Notes under the pieces: generated by a model
The model's database searches: none
Told to the model about the DNA's origin: nothing
What the model saw: the letters and a program-made list of their open reading frames with translations, nothing else
Assembly (NCBI GenBank): GCA_007121175.1
Contig: SKMG01000464.1
Location: 1-6,147, forward strand
Length of the DNA: 6,147 nt
Reading direction: 5' to 3'
Origin: Trueperaceae bacterium
GTDB lineage: Bacteria; Deinococcota; Deinococci; Deinococcales; Trueperaceae
Made by a program: the position numbers and the translations under genes
Shown here: in pieces, positions 1-5,894 of the stretch
Position numbering within the stretch: the first letter of the stretch is position 1
Layout of the letters: each line of letters begins with the position of its first letter

Positions 1-2
1 GT

Positions 3-440
3 CGCTTCGAAGCGCGGGCTGCGACGCTCCAGGACCGCCTCCGCCGCGCGGAGCACGCCGCCGCGCGAAGGGCGGCCCAGTCCCAACAGGCGGTGCTCAA
101 CACCGGCGTCGCGATGCTCGGAGGCCTGCTCGGCGCCGTGCTCGGCGGCAGCGCGCGCAGCCAGCTCGGACGGGCCAGCACCGCAGCCCGAGGGGCGGGA
201 AGGGTGGCGCAGACACGCCAGGAGACGGTGATGGCGGGCGAGAGCGTGGAGGCCGTACGGGCCCAGCTGCAGGATCTCGAGCGCGAGCTCGAAAACGAGC
301 TTCGCCTCCTCGACGACGCGGCCGAGGCGGAAGCGCCCCTCGAGCAGGTGATCGTCCGGCCGAACCTCAATGCCATCTCGCTGAGGCTGGTCGCGCTCGC
401 GTGGTTGCCCGACGGACCCAACGGTCCGCTCTGGCGGTGA
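3..440 (+). CDS. C-terminal end of a HerA/DUF87-like ATP-binding protein (5' truncated by window edge)
   Basis: The frame is open from position 3, so the 145 visible residues are the tail of a longer protein; the GTG at 93 is internal, not a start. The tail has an Arg/Ala/Glu-rich coiled coil (about residues 1-30), a glycine-rich hydrophobic patch containing AMLGGLLGAVLGG, a basic Ser/Arg/Gly stretch, a second coiled coil (VEAVRAQLQDLERELENEL) and an ending with LRLVALAWLP. From memory, this order (coiled coil, GxLLGA patch, RA(S/T)TAARGxGR, coiled coil, LVALAW end) is the C-terminus of bacterial ATP-binding proteins carrying a HerA/DUF87-type ATPase domain, which are predicted motor ATPases acting on DNA. 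The ATPase core is outside the window, so the enzymatic role is inferred from the tail alone. It ends with TGA, 126 bases before the flavodoxin gene. The family is fairly secure; the substrate is unknown. Confidence 0.72.
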   Translation, partial: RFEARAATLQDRLRRAEHAAARRAAQSQQAVLNTGVAMLGGLLGAVLGGSARSQLGRASTAARGAGRVAQTRQETVMAGESVEAVRAQLQDLERELENELRLLDDAAEAEAPLEQVIVRPNLNAISLRLVALAWLPDGPNGPLWR

Positions 441-554
441 CCTGCACGCGCTTGGGCGGTGAACGGCCCGGCGTCGAGGCGGTACTGTCGGCGGCCAGCG
501 GACCCGCGCTGTAGCTTCGACCGCGCGCCTGGTGCAGCTCGCTCGGCGCGCCAC

Positions 555-563
555 GAGGAGAGG
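555..563 (+). promoter_or_regulatory. Ribosome binding site of the flavodoxin gene
   Basis: A purine run GAGGAGAGG ends three bases before the ATG at 567, with its GGAG core six bases from it. This supports ATG 567 over the in-frame GTG at 459, whose 36-residue extension is Arg-rich and unlike any flavodoxin N-terminus. Confidence 0.8.
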
Positions 564-566
564 TCC

Positions 567-1085
567 ATGCGTGTGCTCATCGTGTACGAGTCCCTGTACG
601 GCACCAACCGGACGATCGCTCGCGCGGTCGCTGCCGGCCTCGGCGGGGCCGCCGCGACGATCGTCGAGGCTTACGTCGCGCCCTCGACCATCGACGCCGA
701 CGTCGACCTCGTCGTGGTCGGCGGTCCGAACCACAAGGCGGGTTTGCCTCGCCCCAGCACGCGCGCCGAGGCCGCGGCCGAGAGCGGCGGGACGCTCCAC
801 ACCGCTGAGCGCGGCCTGCGCGAGTGGTTCGGGGACCTCCGGTTCGCCCGCCGCGGCCAGCCTGCTGCGGTGTGGGATACGCGCATGGGCAGCCCGCGCA
901 TCCTCGATCTCTTCGACCGTAGCGCAGCCGTGATCGCCGGCCGTTTGCGGCACGCCGGCGCTCGGCTGGTCGACAAGCCGCGCAAGTTCTACTCCGCCGA
1001 CGGCAAGGGTGCGCTCGTCGCCGGTGACGAGGAGCGCGCCCGCGCGTGGGGAGCTGAACTCGCCGGCCTCATACGCCGAGGCTGA
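567..1085 (+). CDS. Flavodoxin family protein
   Basis: This 172-residue protein has the flavodoxin fold pattern and probably binds FMN as a small cytoplasmic electron carrier or flavin-dependent redox protein. The first strand and phosphate loop are MRVLIVYESLYGTNRTIA (residues 1-18). A second conserved block, DLVVVGGPNHKAGLPRPSTR (residues 47-66), matches the GGPTHxFGMSRPSTR block of actinobacterial flavodoxin-family proteins, and residues 98-110 (QPAAVWDTRMGSP) match the usual PAAAFDTR segment. The family end, RARAWGAELA, is present, so the gene is complete. The start is set by a strong ribosome binding site. One oddity is that the loop reads GTN where the family usually has GNT. It stands alone between the HerA-like gene and a convergent tetR, and no reductase or redox partner is visible. 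Family assignment is strong; the partner is unknown. Confidence 0.88.
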   Translation: MRVLIVYESLYGTNRTIARAVAAGLGGAAATIVEAYVAPSTIDADVDLVVVGGPNHKAGLPRPSTRAEAAAESGGTLHTAERGLREWFGDLRFARRGQPAAVWDTRMGSPRILDLFDRSAAVIAGRLRHAGARLVDKPRKFYSADGKGALVAGDEERARAWGAELAGLIRRG

Positions 1086-1125
1086 GATGCGCATGCTCGG
1101 CCGAGGGCCGCTCCGTCGGACCGGC

Positions 1126-1141
1126 CGACTCGGCTGAGTCG
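1126..1141. terminator. Candidate bidirectional terminator hairpin
   Basis: CGACTC and GAGTCG form a perfect 6-bp stem around the loop GGCT, between the stops of two convergent genes (flavodoxin at 1085, tetR at 1164). Just upstream, the self-complementary CTCGGCCGAG (1095-1104) can pair alternatively with nearby GC-rich segments. There is no T-tract on either strand, which is common in high-GC bacteria but leaves the terminator role as inference. Confidence 0.45.
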
Positions 1142-1163
1142 CCGACTCATGGCGCGCGCCGGC

Positions 1164-1805
1164 CTACGGGGTGCCTCGGTTGGCGTCGAGCCGTCGAGTG
1201 TCGAGTCCCAGACACCTAAATGGCCCGTCGCGCAGCAGCGTGACGACGTAGACAGCCATCTCCCTCGGAGGGTAGGGCATCCCCTCCATCAGCCACCAGC
1301 TCCACAAGGCTGTCGACCAGCGACTGAAGATGGGGACGATCATGCCTTTCGGGATGGGCGTTTCGACATGGCCCAGAACCTCCAGACGGTGGCGGATGAC
1401 CTCCTCGACGAAGCCCTGCATCTTGAGCGTCAGCCGCGGGCCGCCCCCGAGTGCGAGCACCGCACGGAAGAGATCGGCGTGCTGGGCGAGGCGGTTGAGA
1501 ACGGCTTCGGTGTGGTCGACCACGTCTTCGAACGTGAACGAGGCGGGGTCGGCCGGCACGGGTCGCCAGGCCAGGTCGGCGACCAGGCTGTCGATGGTGA
1601 AGCGCATCAGGTCGTACTTGTCGCGGAAGTGCCGGTAGAAGGTCGCCCTGTTCACCATCGCCCGTTCTGCTACGTCTCGTACCGTCACCGCTTCGAGGCC
1701 CCGCTCGCGCACGAGCGCGACGAAGGCGTCCTGGAGCGCCTTTCGGGTCCGGATCACGCGTAGGTCCTTCACCTGCTCGCTACCTGGCTCCGGCCGTGGT
1801 GCCAT
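1164..1805 (-). CDS. TetR/AcrR family transcriptional regulator
   Basis: This 213-residue protein is a predicted one-component DNA-binding repressor. An N-terminal helix region (RTRKALQDAFVALVRERG, 19-36) leads into the TetR helix-turn-helix at about 39-63 (AVTVRDVAERAMVNRATFYRHF), with the hallmark RATFYRHFRDKYDL. The C-terminal half (about 70-205) is helical and Trp/aromatic-rich (SRWSTALWSWWLMEGMPYPP), as expected for a ligand-binding and dimerisation domain of the TetR_C type that accompanies YhgE-like proteins. ATG 1805 is preferred because a near-perfect Shine-Dalgarno lies just upstream; the open frame continues to 1922 but that extension has no family character. It is divergent from the yhgE-like membrane gene, so that gene is the likely target; B. 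subtilis has the comparable yhgD-yhgE pair. It ends in TAG, which matters for judging the TAG inside the ATPase/DUF234 locus. Confidence 0.92.
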   Translation of the reverse strand: MAPRPEPGSEQVKDLRVIRTRKALQDAFVALVRERGLEAVTVRDVAERAMVNRATFYRHFRDKYDLMRFTIDSLVADLAWRPVPADPASFTFEDVVDHTEAVLNRLAQHADLFRAVLALGGGPRLTLKMQGFVEEVIRHRLEVLGHVETPIPKGMIVPIFSRWSTALWSWWLMEGMPYPPREMAVYVVTLLRDGPFRCLGLDTRRLDANRGTP

Positions 1806-1810
1806 GCGCG

Positions 1811-1820
1811 TCACCTCCTC
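1811..1820 (-). promoter_or_regulatory. Ribosome binding site of tetR
   Basis: On the minus strand this reads GAGGAGGTGA, almost a full anti-16S match, five bases before the ATG at 1805. It decides the start in favour of the 213-residue form over the 252-residue open frame. Confidence 0.85.
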
Positions 1821-1823
1821 GAA

Positions 1824-1841
1824 TGTGCTGCATATGCGACG
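1824..1841 (-). promoter_or_regulatory. Candidate TetR operator, site A (proximal to tetR)
   Basis: The plus strand reads TGTGCTGCATATGCGACG, centred on the perfect 8-bp palindrome GCATATGC (1830-1837). It matches site B at 14 of 18 positions in the same orientation. It sits three bases upstream of the tetR Shine-Dalgarno, a position where a bound repressor would block tetR expression. The binding role is inferred from repeat, symmetry and location. Confidence 0.5.
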
Positions 1842-1903
1842 AATCGGAGGAACTGATGTCGCCGCCGACGCTGTCCATGGCCCATCCTGGCGATGAGCAA
1901 CAG

Positions 1904-1921
1904 TGTGGCGCATAAGCGACA
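1904..1921 (-). promoter_or_regulatory. Candidate TetR operator, site B (distal)
   Basis: The plus strand reads TGTGGCGCATAAGCGACA. Its two ends are inverted (TGT/ACA) and 12 of 18 positions obey two-fold symmetry. It lies exactly 80 bases from site A and about 95 bases upstream of the yhgE-like start. Together the two sites suggest autoregulation plus control of the divergent gene. I see no clear sigma-70 -35/-10 pair for either gene. Confidence 0.5.
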
Positions 1922-1999
1922 CCGTGTTGCAGTCAGCCTAGCGATCCCAGCGGGGGATCCGCAAGTGACGAGCCGGACCGAGGGACGGCCGGCAACGTG

Positions 2000-2005
2000 A
2001 AAGGA
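2000..2005 (+). promoter_or_regulatory. Ribosome binding site of the yhgE-like gene
   Basis: AAAGGA lies 10 bases before ATG 2016 and only one base before the alternative GTG 2007. The spacing favours ATG 2016. Confidence 0.5.
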
Positions 2006-2015
2006 CGTGGTCGCG

Positions 2016-3203
2016 ATGGTGCGCACGCTGTCGATCAAGCAAGCGGCAGGCATTCTCATTGGCGCCGTGGTCATCCAGCTGCTGGTGGCCGTGGCCGCAT
2101 TCGGTCCAACAATGACGAGCTCGCCGCGCGACCTGCCGCTCGGCCTCGTCAACGTCGATGTGGGAGCCGATGGGGTGCCCGCCGTCGGCGACCTGCTCGC
2201 GACGGGCATCGTCGAGTCGCCACGCCCAGAGGTGGCCTGGACCACGTTCGCATCGGAGGCGGACCTGCGCGCAGCGATGGCGAGTCGGCAGGTGTACGGC
2301 GGCATCGTGCTGCCGAGCGATCTCAGCGAGCGCGTCGCCATGCCGCCGGCCGCGGGAGCGCGCCCGGCGGAGGTGCTCGTCTTCGTCAACGAAGGCATGC
2401 ATCCAGCCGGCGCCCAGGCCGCCCGCGGGATGCTCGCGGCCGTCGTCGAAGGCGCATCGGGGCAGCTCGCAGAGCAACGGCTCGCCGCGCTCGGCGCGTC
2501 CGGCACCGTGCTCGCGCCCGAGCAGGTCATGACCCTCGCTCGGCCCCTCCAGACGCAGCTCGTAACGGTGCACGCGCCGAGCGACTCCGCGGCGTCCTCC
2601 CAGCTCCCGCTGGTGCTCACCGTCTTGCTGTGGCTCGGCACGCTGGTCGCCAGCCTGTTCCTGTTCATCGCCCTGCACCGGCCTGGTCAGGTGGCCGCCT
2701 CGTTCGCGAGGACGCAGCTGTCCGCTTCGCTCGGGCTGGCCGTCGTGCTGCCCGCGCCGGTCCTCGCCATCGCCGGCTGGCTGCTCGGCATACCGACCGG
2801 CGGCGGCCTGGCGCTCTACGCCCTGCTGGCGCTGACGGCGATCGCCTTCCTGCTCCTCCAGGCGGCAGTGCTGAACTGGCTGGGCTTCGCCGGCTGGCCG
2901 TTGCTGGTGATCCTGTGGCTGTTCGGACCCTCGGTCCTCGCCGTGCCGCCCGAGTTCCTCGCCGCCGGCTACCGCTCGTGGATCTACAGCTGGATCCCGT
3001 TCCGCTACACGTTCGAGGCGCTGCAGGGGCTGCTCTCCTTCGGCGGACAAACAGGCGAGATCTGGCGCAGCGTGTTGATCGTCGGCCTCTACGGGCTGCT
3101 CGCGCTCGTCGCCGTCCTGGGTTCCGTGACCCGACTCGGGGTGCGAGACCTGGCCATCCACCCGTTGGCGCGACGCTTCCGCGCTATGCAGCCTGCACAG
3201 TGA
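2016..3203 (+). CDS. YhgE/Pip-like (ABC-2-type permease-like) membrane protein
   Basis: A 395-residue protein with the layout of YhgE/Pip and ABC-2-like export proteins: one N-terminal membrane helix (about 11-30), a large extracytoplasmic region (about 31-195), then five helices (about 198-220, 237-259, 264-288, 291-309, 352-371). The soluble region starts with LPLGLVNVDVG (40-50) and contains RQVYGGIVLPSDLSE (91-105), the typical 'proposes a value, falls within the permeable range' pattern seen in YhgE-like proteins. The block SWIPFRYTFEALQGLLSFG (325-343) before the last helix matches the conserved PxTYxxxGLR-like motif of this superfamily. It is shorter than B. subtilis YhgE because it lacks the long central coiled coil. 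No ABC ATPase adjoins it. The divergent TetR probably represses it, so a role in efflux or envelope stress is plausible; the substrate is unknown. Its stop faces the decayed DUF234 end. Confidence 0.8.
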   Translation: MVRTLSIKQAAGILIGAVVIQLLVAVAAFGPTMTSSPRDLPLGLVNVDVGADGVPAVGDLLATGIVESPRPEVAWTTFASEADLRAAMASRQVYGGIVLPSDLSERVAMPPAAGARPAEVLVFVNEGMHPAGAQAARGMLAAVVEGASGQLAEQRLAALGASGTVLAPEQVMTLARPLQTQLVTVHAPSDSAASSQLPLVLTVLLWLGTLVASLFLFIALHRPGQVAASFARTQLSASLGLAVVLPAPVLAIAGWLLGIPTGGGLALYALLALTAIAFLLLQAAVLNWLGFAGWPLLVILWLFGPSVLAVPPEFLAAGYRSWIYSWIPFRYTFEALQGLLSFGGQTGEIWRSVLIVGLYGLLALVAVLGSVTRLGVRDLAIHPLARRFRAMQPAQ

Positions 3204-3847
3204 GCCGCCTGGGAGATGAGGCATCCGAGGGCGTCGGGTTGGAGCGCGGCGTGTGCCCAGCTTCGCCCGGCGGCCGCCGCGCGCTCCAGCATCGCGACGT
3301 GGCGGAAGTGGATGTCGATGGGCGCCGGACGTGTGTTCCACTTCACGGCGCCCGTCATGACGCGCCCGTCGACGAGGGGCGCGATGACATCGATCTCCAG
3401 GGGCGCGCGGTCACGATCGCGACCTTCCCAGCGGCCCCAGCGCTCGACGAGCGGGTAGTTGCGTCGCCGCCGCAGGCGCTCGTACGCCTCCGAGGCGACG
3501 CGTTCGAACTCGAGCCCGACGTGGGCGCCGAAGTGAGGCGCGACGGCCTTGCTGTAAACGTCGAGCGGGTCGGCGCGCTCGAGCAGGGCGAGATAGGGCT
3601 CGACGAAACGCTGGTGGAACCGAACGGCGGGATCGGCGACCGCATACGAGATCGGCTCGTTCGGATGCGCGTCGACGTTCGCTCGTACCGTGAGGTAGCC
3701 GAGGTCGACGAGACGCGCGAGCTTGTCACGAAGGCCGGCGTCGTTGGCGAGGCCGGTGCGTTGCGCGATCGCGTTGCGCCGGGTCTGGCCTCCCGCGACG
3801 GCGCGCACGACGGCGCGGTACTTCGCGACGTCTCGAAGGCCTACTTC
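3089..3847 (-). pseudogene. DUF234 half of an interrupted archaeal-type ATPase, 3' end lost
   Basis: This frame continues directly from the ATPase after TAG 3848-3850. The first residues after the stop are EVGLRDVAKYRAVVRAVAGG, a linker and winged-helix start that normally follows the ATPase domain without a break. Next come winged-helix features (RRNAIAQRTGLANDAGLRDK, LVDLGYLTVR), then YAVADPAVRFHQRFVEPYLA and the DUF234 core GLEFERVASEAYERL, followed by LEIDVIAPLVDGRVMTGAVKW and RHVAMLERAAAAGRSWAHAA. The similarity stops at about 3225-3240; the rest of the frame, down to 3089, is Cys/Arg-rich read-through into the antisense of the yhgE-like gene. The usual C-terminal end of the family is missing. 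GTG 3808 could restart translation, but no good ribosome binding site is evident. A separately translated DUF234 protein is the alternative, and I think it less likely. Confidence 0.72.
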
Positions 3848-4858
3848 CTACTCGACGGCCGTCTCTACGAGTTGCCGAACTTCGCCCCGGGGAGAGAGCG
3901 ATAGCTCGGCTATGTTCTCGGCCAGCGTCCTGGACGTGTCGATGGCGGCGAGGTAGCGCGGCACCCCGCCGAAGGTGGCGTAGGTCTCGAGGCGTTCACG
4001 GGGCGTGGCGAAGGGAACCATCTCGGCGGTGTCGAGGTAGTCGAACGGCTCGAGGCGATGACGCCAGTGAAAGCGGCCGTAGAGCGGGGCGCCGCCGCCA
4101 GCGAGGGCTTCCATGGTGTGCACCACAGATCCTGCGAGCACCATCAGGAAGGAGCGCTGTGGCCGCCGGCGCTCCCAAGCGGCATTGAGCTCGCTGGCGA
4201 CCGATGCGAGCCCGCGCTCGTCGTCGGCGAGATACTGGAACTCGTCGAGCACGACGACGAGCGGTTCGGGCACGCGTAGATCGAGGAGGAGGTTGAAGAC
4301 GCTGCGCCAGGTCGGATGATCGTCGGGGTCGATCGGTTCGCCACTCCAGCGGACGAGGTCGGCGAGGAGCTGCTGGCGGTTGAGCTCGGGGCTCGTGCGC
4401 GCTGCCGTGAAGACGAAGGCGCGTCTTTCATCCCAGGTCGAGAGGAGCAGGTAGGTCTTGCCGATGCGGCGGCGGCCGGTGAGGAGAGCGAGACGGGGCT
4501 CATTCGCAGTCGCGAGGTCGCGGGGCTCCCGAAGCCTTGGACGACCCGCAAGGGCGATGCCCCAGGCCTCGAACGGCGGGGTCCGGGTCGGGGCGACGTT
4601 GAGGTAGGCGGCGATCGCAAACACCTGGAAGGCGGCACCGAGCGCCCACCACAGTCGCCGTTCGCTCGCGAGCATGACGATGGCGCCGAAGAGGAAGGCA
4701 AGGGATGCAGCAGTGTTGCTGCCTTCGAATCGAGATGCGACGCAGTCGTGCTCGAGCAAGCGCCGCCGCGCGGCCAGGGTCAGGCGCCACGCCACGGGCC
4801 CGGCGGCAGGGGTCGACGTAGGATGACGACGTGATCTCGGCGGCCGAGGGGCATGCAA
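3848..4858 (-). pseudogene. Archaeal-type AAA ATPase half, interrupted by in-frame TAG and fused to a membrane-protein fragment
   Basis: From about residue 105 to 336 this is an ATPase of the archaeal ATPase family (PF01637 type). It shows GRPRLREPRDLA (105-116, the degenerate N-terminal GRExEL block), Walker A GRRRIGKT (128-135), Walker B VVVLDEFQYL (202-210), a sensor region LAGSVVHTMEAL (241-252), PLYGRFHWRHRLEPFDY (258-274) and FGGVPRYLAAID (296-307). All nucleotide-binding residues are intact. It ends at TAG 3848-3850, exactly where intact relatives run on into a winged helix and DUF234. Residues 1-104 do not belong to the family: they hold two hydrophobic helices, described separately. 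The frame opens at a TTG at 4858 inside the divergent DUF6498 gene; GTG 4795 is a more economical start, but neither has a good ribosome binding site. Such ATPases are common in archaea and high-GC bacteria and their role is unsettled. The product could still be translated, so calling it a pseudogene rests on the three defects together. Confidence 0.75.
4556..4795 (-). other. Fragment of a two-helix membrane protein fused in frame to the ATPase
   Basis: Counting residues from the TTG at 4858, this covers about 22 to 101. It has a basic start (WRLTLAARRRLLEH), then two hydrophobic segments, SLAFLFGAIVMLA (52-64) and WALGAAFQVFAIAAYL (71-86), then NVAPTRTPPFEAWGI (87-101). The last motif resembles a conserved loop of small actinobacterial membrane proteins that I recognise only loosely. 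Archaeal-type ATPases do not carry such a region. The switch to ATPase sequence is abrupt at ALAGR (about 4544-4556), with no start codon nearby, so I read it as a deletion junction between two genes. A real membrane-anchored ATPase is the alternative. Confidence 0.5.
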
Positions 4859-5580
4859 CGGCCCGCTCCCATCTTTGGGCGGTGGTGGCGCTCGTCGTCG
4901 TCAACCTGATCCCGCTCGCGGGCGTGCTCCTGCTCGGCTGGCGCCTCTCGGACCTCATGCTCCTCTACTGGCTCGAGAACGGCATCATCGGCGGCTTCAC
5001 CGTCCTCAAGATCCTGACGAGCCGCGCCGCCGCCGAGGCTACGCGGTCGGGGCACGGCGCGACGCTCGTGGCCCTGCCGCACCGGATCGGTGCCATCGGC
5101 ACGGCGCTCTTCTTCACCGTCCACTACGGCATCTTCTGGACGGTTCACGGAGTCTTCGTGCGGCTCTTCTTCACGTCGCCTGCCGGGCCGTTTGCCGGGG
5201 GTTGGCCAGGGCCTGTGCCCGGCCTGTCGGGCGGACCCTTCGGCGGGATGCTGGGGGTCGGCGAGCCGTTCGGTCCCGCCGTGGCCGCTGCCGGCAGCGG
5301 CTTCACGGTGGCACTCCTGTCGCTGGTCGTCAGCCACGGCCTGTCGTACGTCGTGAACTACCTCGGCCGCGGCGAGGACCGCACGCTGTCACCGCCTGAG
5401 CTCATGCAGCAGCCGTACGGGCGGGTGGTCGTGCTGCACGTCACCATCTTGGGCGGCGGCTTCTTCGCCATGTTCCTCGGCCAGCCGCTGCTCAGCCTGG
5501 TGCTCCTCGTGGCGCTCAAGACGGGGGTCGACCTGCAAGCGCATCTCCGGGAGCACGGCCGGGCGGCGCACATGTCGTAA
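4831..5580 (+). CDS. DUF6498 family multi-pass membrane protein
   Basis: A 249-residue integral membrane protein with about six hydrophobic segments (roughly 14-37, 41-60, 85-113, 152-177, 199-218, 219-235). It carries the landmarks of DUF6498: LLYWLEN (44-50) after the first helix, FFTVHYGIFWTVHG (94-107), VVSHGLSYVVNY (166-177), LMQQPYGRVVVLHVTILGGG (191-210) and LVALKTGVDLQAHLREH (226-242). The function of the family is unknown. Conserved His residues (98, 106, 169, 203, 238) spread over several helices might bind a metal or heme; that is speculation. A Gly/Pro-rich loop lies at 118-150. The GTG at 4831 is preceded by AGGA with seven bases spacing. The gene is complete, ends in TAA and is head-to-head with the ATPase pseudogene, whose open frame overlaps its first codons. 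No operon partner is visible. Confidence 0.82.
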   Translation: MISAAEGHATARSHLWAVVALVVVNLIPLAGVLLLGWRLSDLMLLYWLENGIIGGFTVLKILTSRAAAEATRSGHGATLVALPHRIGAIGTALFFTVHYGIFWTVHGVFVRLFFTSPAGPFAGGWPGPVPGLSGGPFGGMLGVGEPFGPAVAAAGSGFTVALLSLVVSHGLSYVVNYLGRGEDRTLSPPELMQQPYGRVVVLHVTILGGGFFAMFLGQPLLSLVLLVALKTGVDLQAHLREHGRAAHMS

Positions 5581-5892
5581 CGCGAGACGCAGGCGTAGGC
5601 GTAGCGACGCCCGCCCCCGGAATCCCTACGGTTGCTGCCGGACGAGATCGAGCTGCCGCCGGCCATTGCGGGAGAGAACGATATGTGAAGACGAATGCGG
5701 CGTTCCCGGGCTCCTCCGGACGCAGACCTCGTGGGCCATATCAGCGGTCCATGGCGTTGGAGATGCCGTCGTCGACCGCGCGTCGCCGCGCTCGGTCGCT
5801 TCCGTGCCATGGTCGAGGCGTCCACCGTCCCTGAGGGCTCATTGCGCCTCGCCGATGAGGCGGGAGCGGCGACCGCGGAGGTCGGGGAGACC
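5581..5892. other. Gene-free stretch between DUF6498 and the PIN gene
   Basis: 312 bases with no frame that looks like protein: the open frames here are Arg/Pro/Ser-rich shadows without family motifs. It holds a small hairpin (GGCGT, loop AGCG, ACGCC, 5598-5611) just downstream of the DUF6498 stop, preceded by a short GGCGTA tandem, and two stronger hairpins near the PIN stop that are listed separately. I see no promoter that I would call. Confidence 0.6.
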
Positions 5893-5894
5893 TC
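5845..5894 (-). terminator. Two tandem hairpins at the 3' end of the PIN gene
   Basis: The first on the minus strand pairs GAGGTC with GACCTC (5878-5894, 6-bp stem, 5-base loop) and overlaps the PIN stop codon. The second pairs CGCCTC with GAGGCG (5845-5862, 6-bp stem, 6-base loop). They follow each other closely at the end of a gene, as terminator or mRNA-stabilising structures often do, but there is no U-tract. Confidence 0.35.

Noticed and set aside
459..566. 36-residue N-terminal extension of the flavodoxin from GTG 459
   Set aside because: No ribosome binding site, Arg/Cys-rich and unrelated to the fold; ATG 567 has a strong site and begins the first beta strand directly.
1806..1922. 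39-residue N-terminal extension of TetR
   Set aside because: It would translate through both candidate operators and the Shine-Dalgarno of ATG 1805.
1938..3341. 467-codon open frame antisense to the yhgE-like gene
   Set aside because: The product is rich in Arg, Gln, His, Gly and Glu with no hydrophobic core or family motif. It mirrors the helix-rich sense gene and arises from high GC at third positions.
3809..3850. Frameshift between the ATPase and DUF234
   Set aside because: Both parts have the same codon phase on the minus strand; only the TAG separates them, so it is a nonsense change and not an indel.
1997..3904. 635-codon plus-strand open frame over yhgE-like and the DUF234 part
   Set aside because: Arg/Ala/Pro-rich shadow that crosses the end of one real gene and the antisense of another; no domains.
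5591..5603. GGCGTA tandem as a repeat array
   Set aside because: Only two copies; within chance for this base composition.
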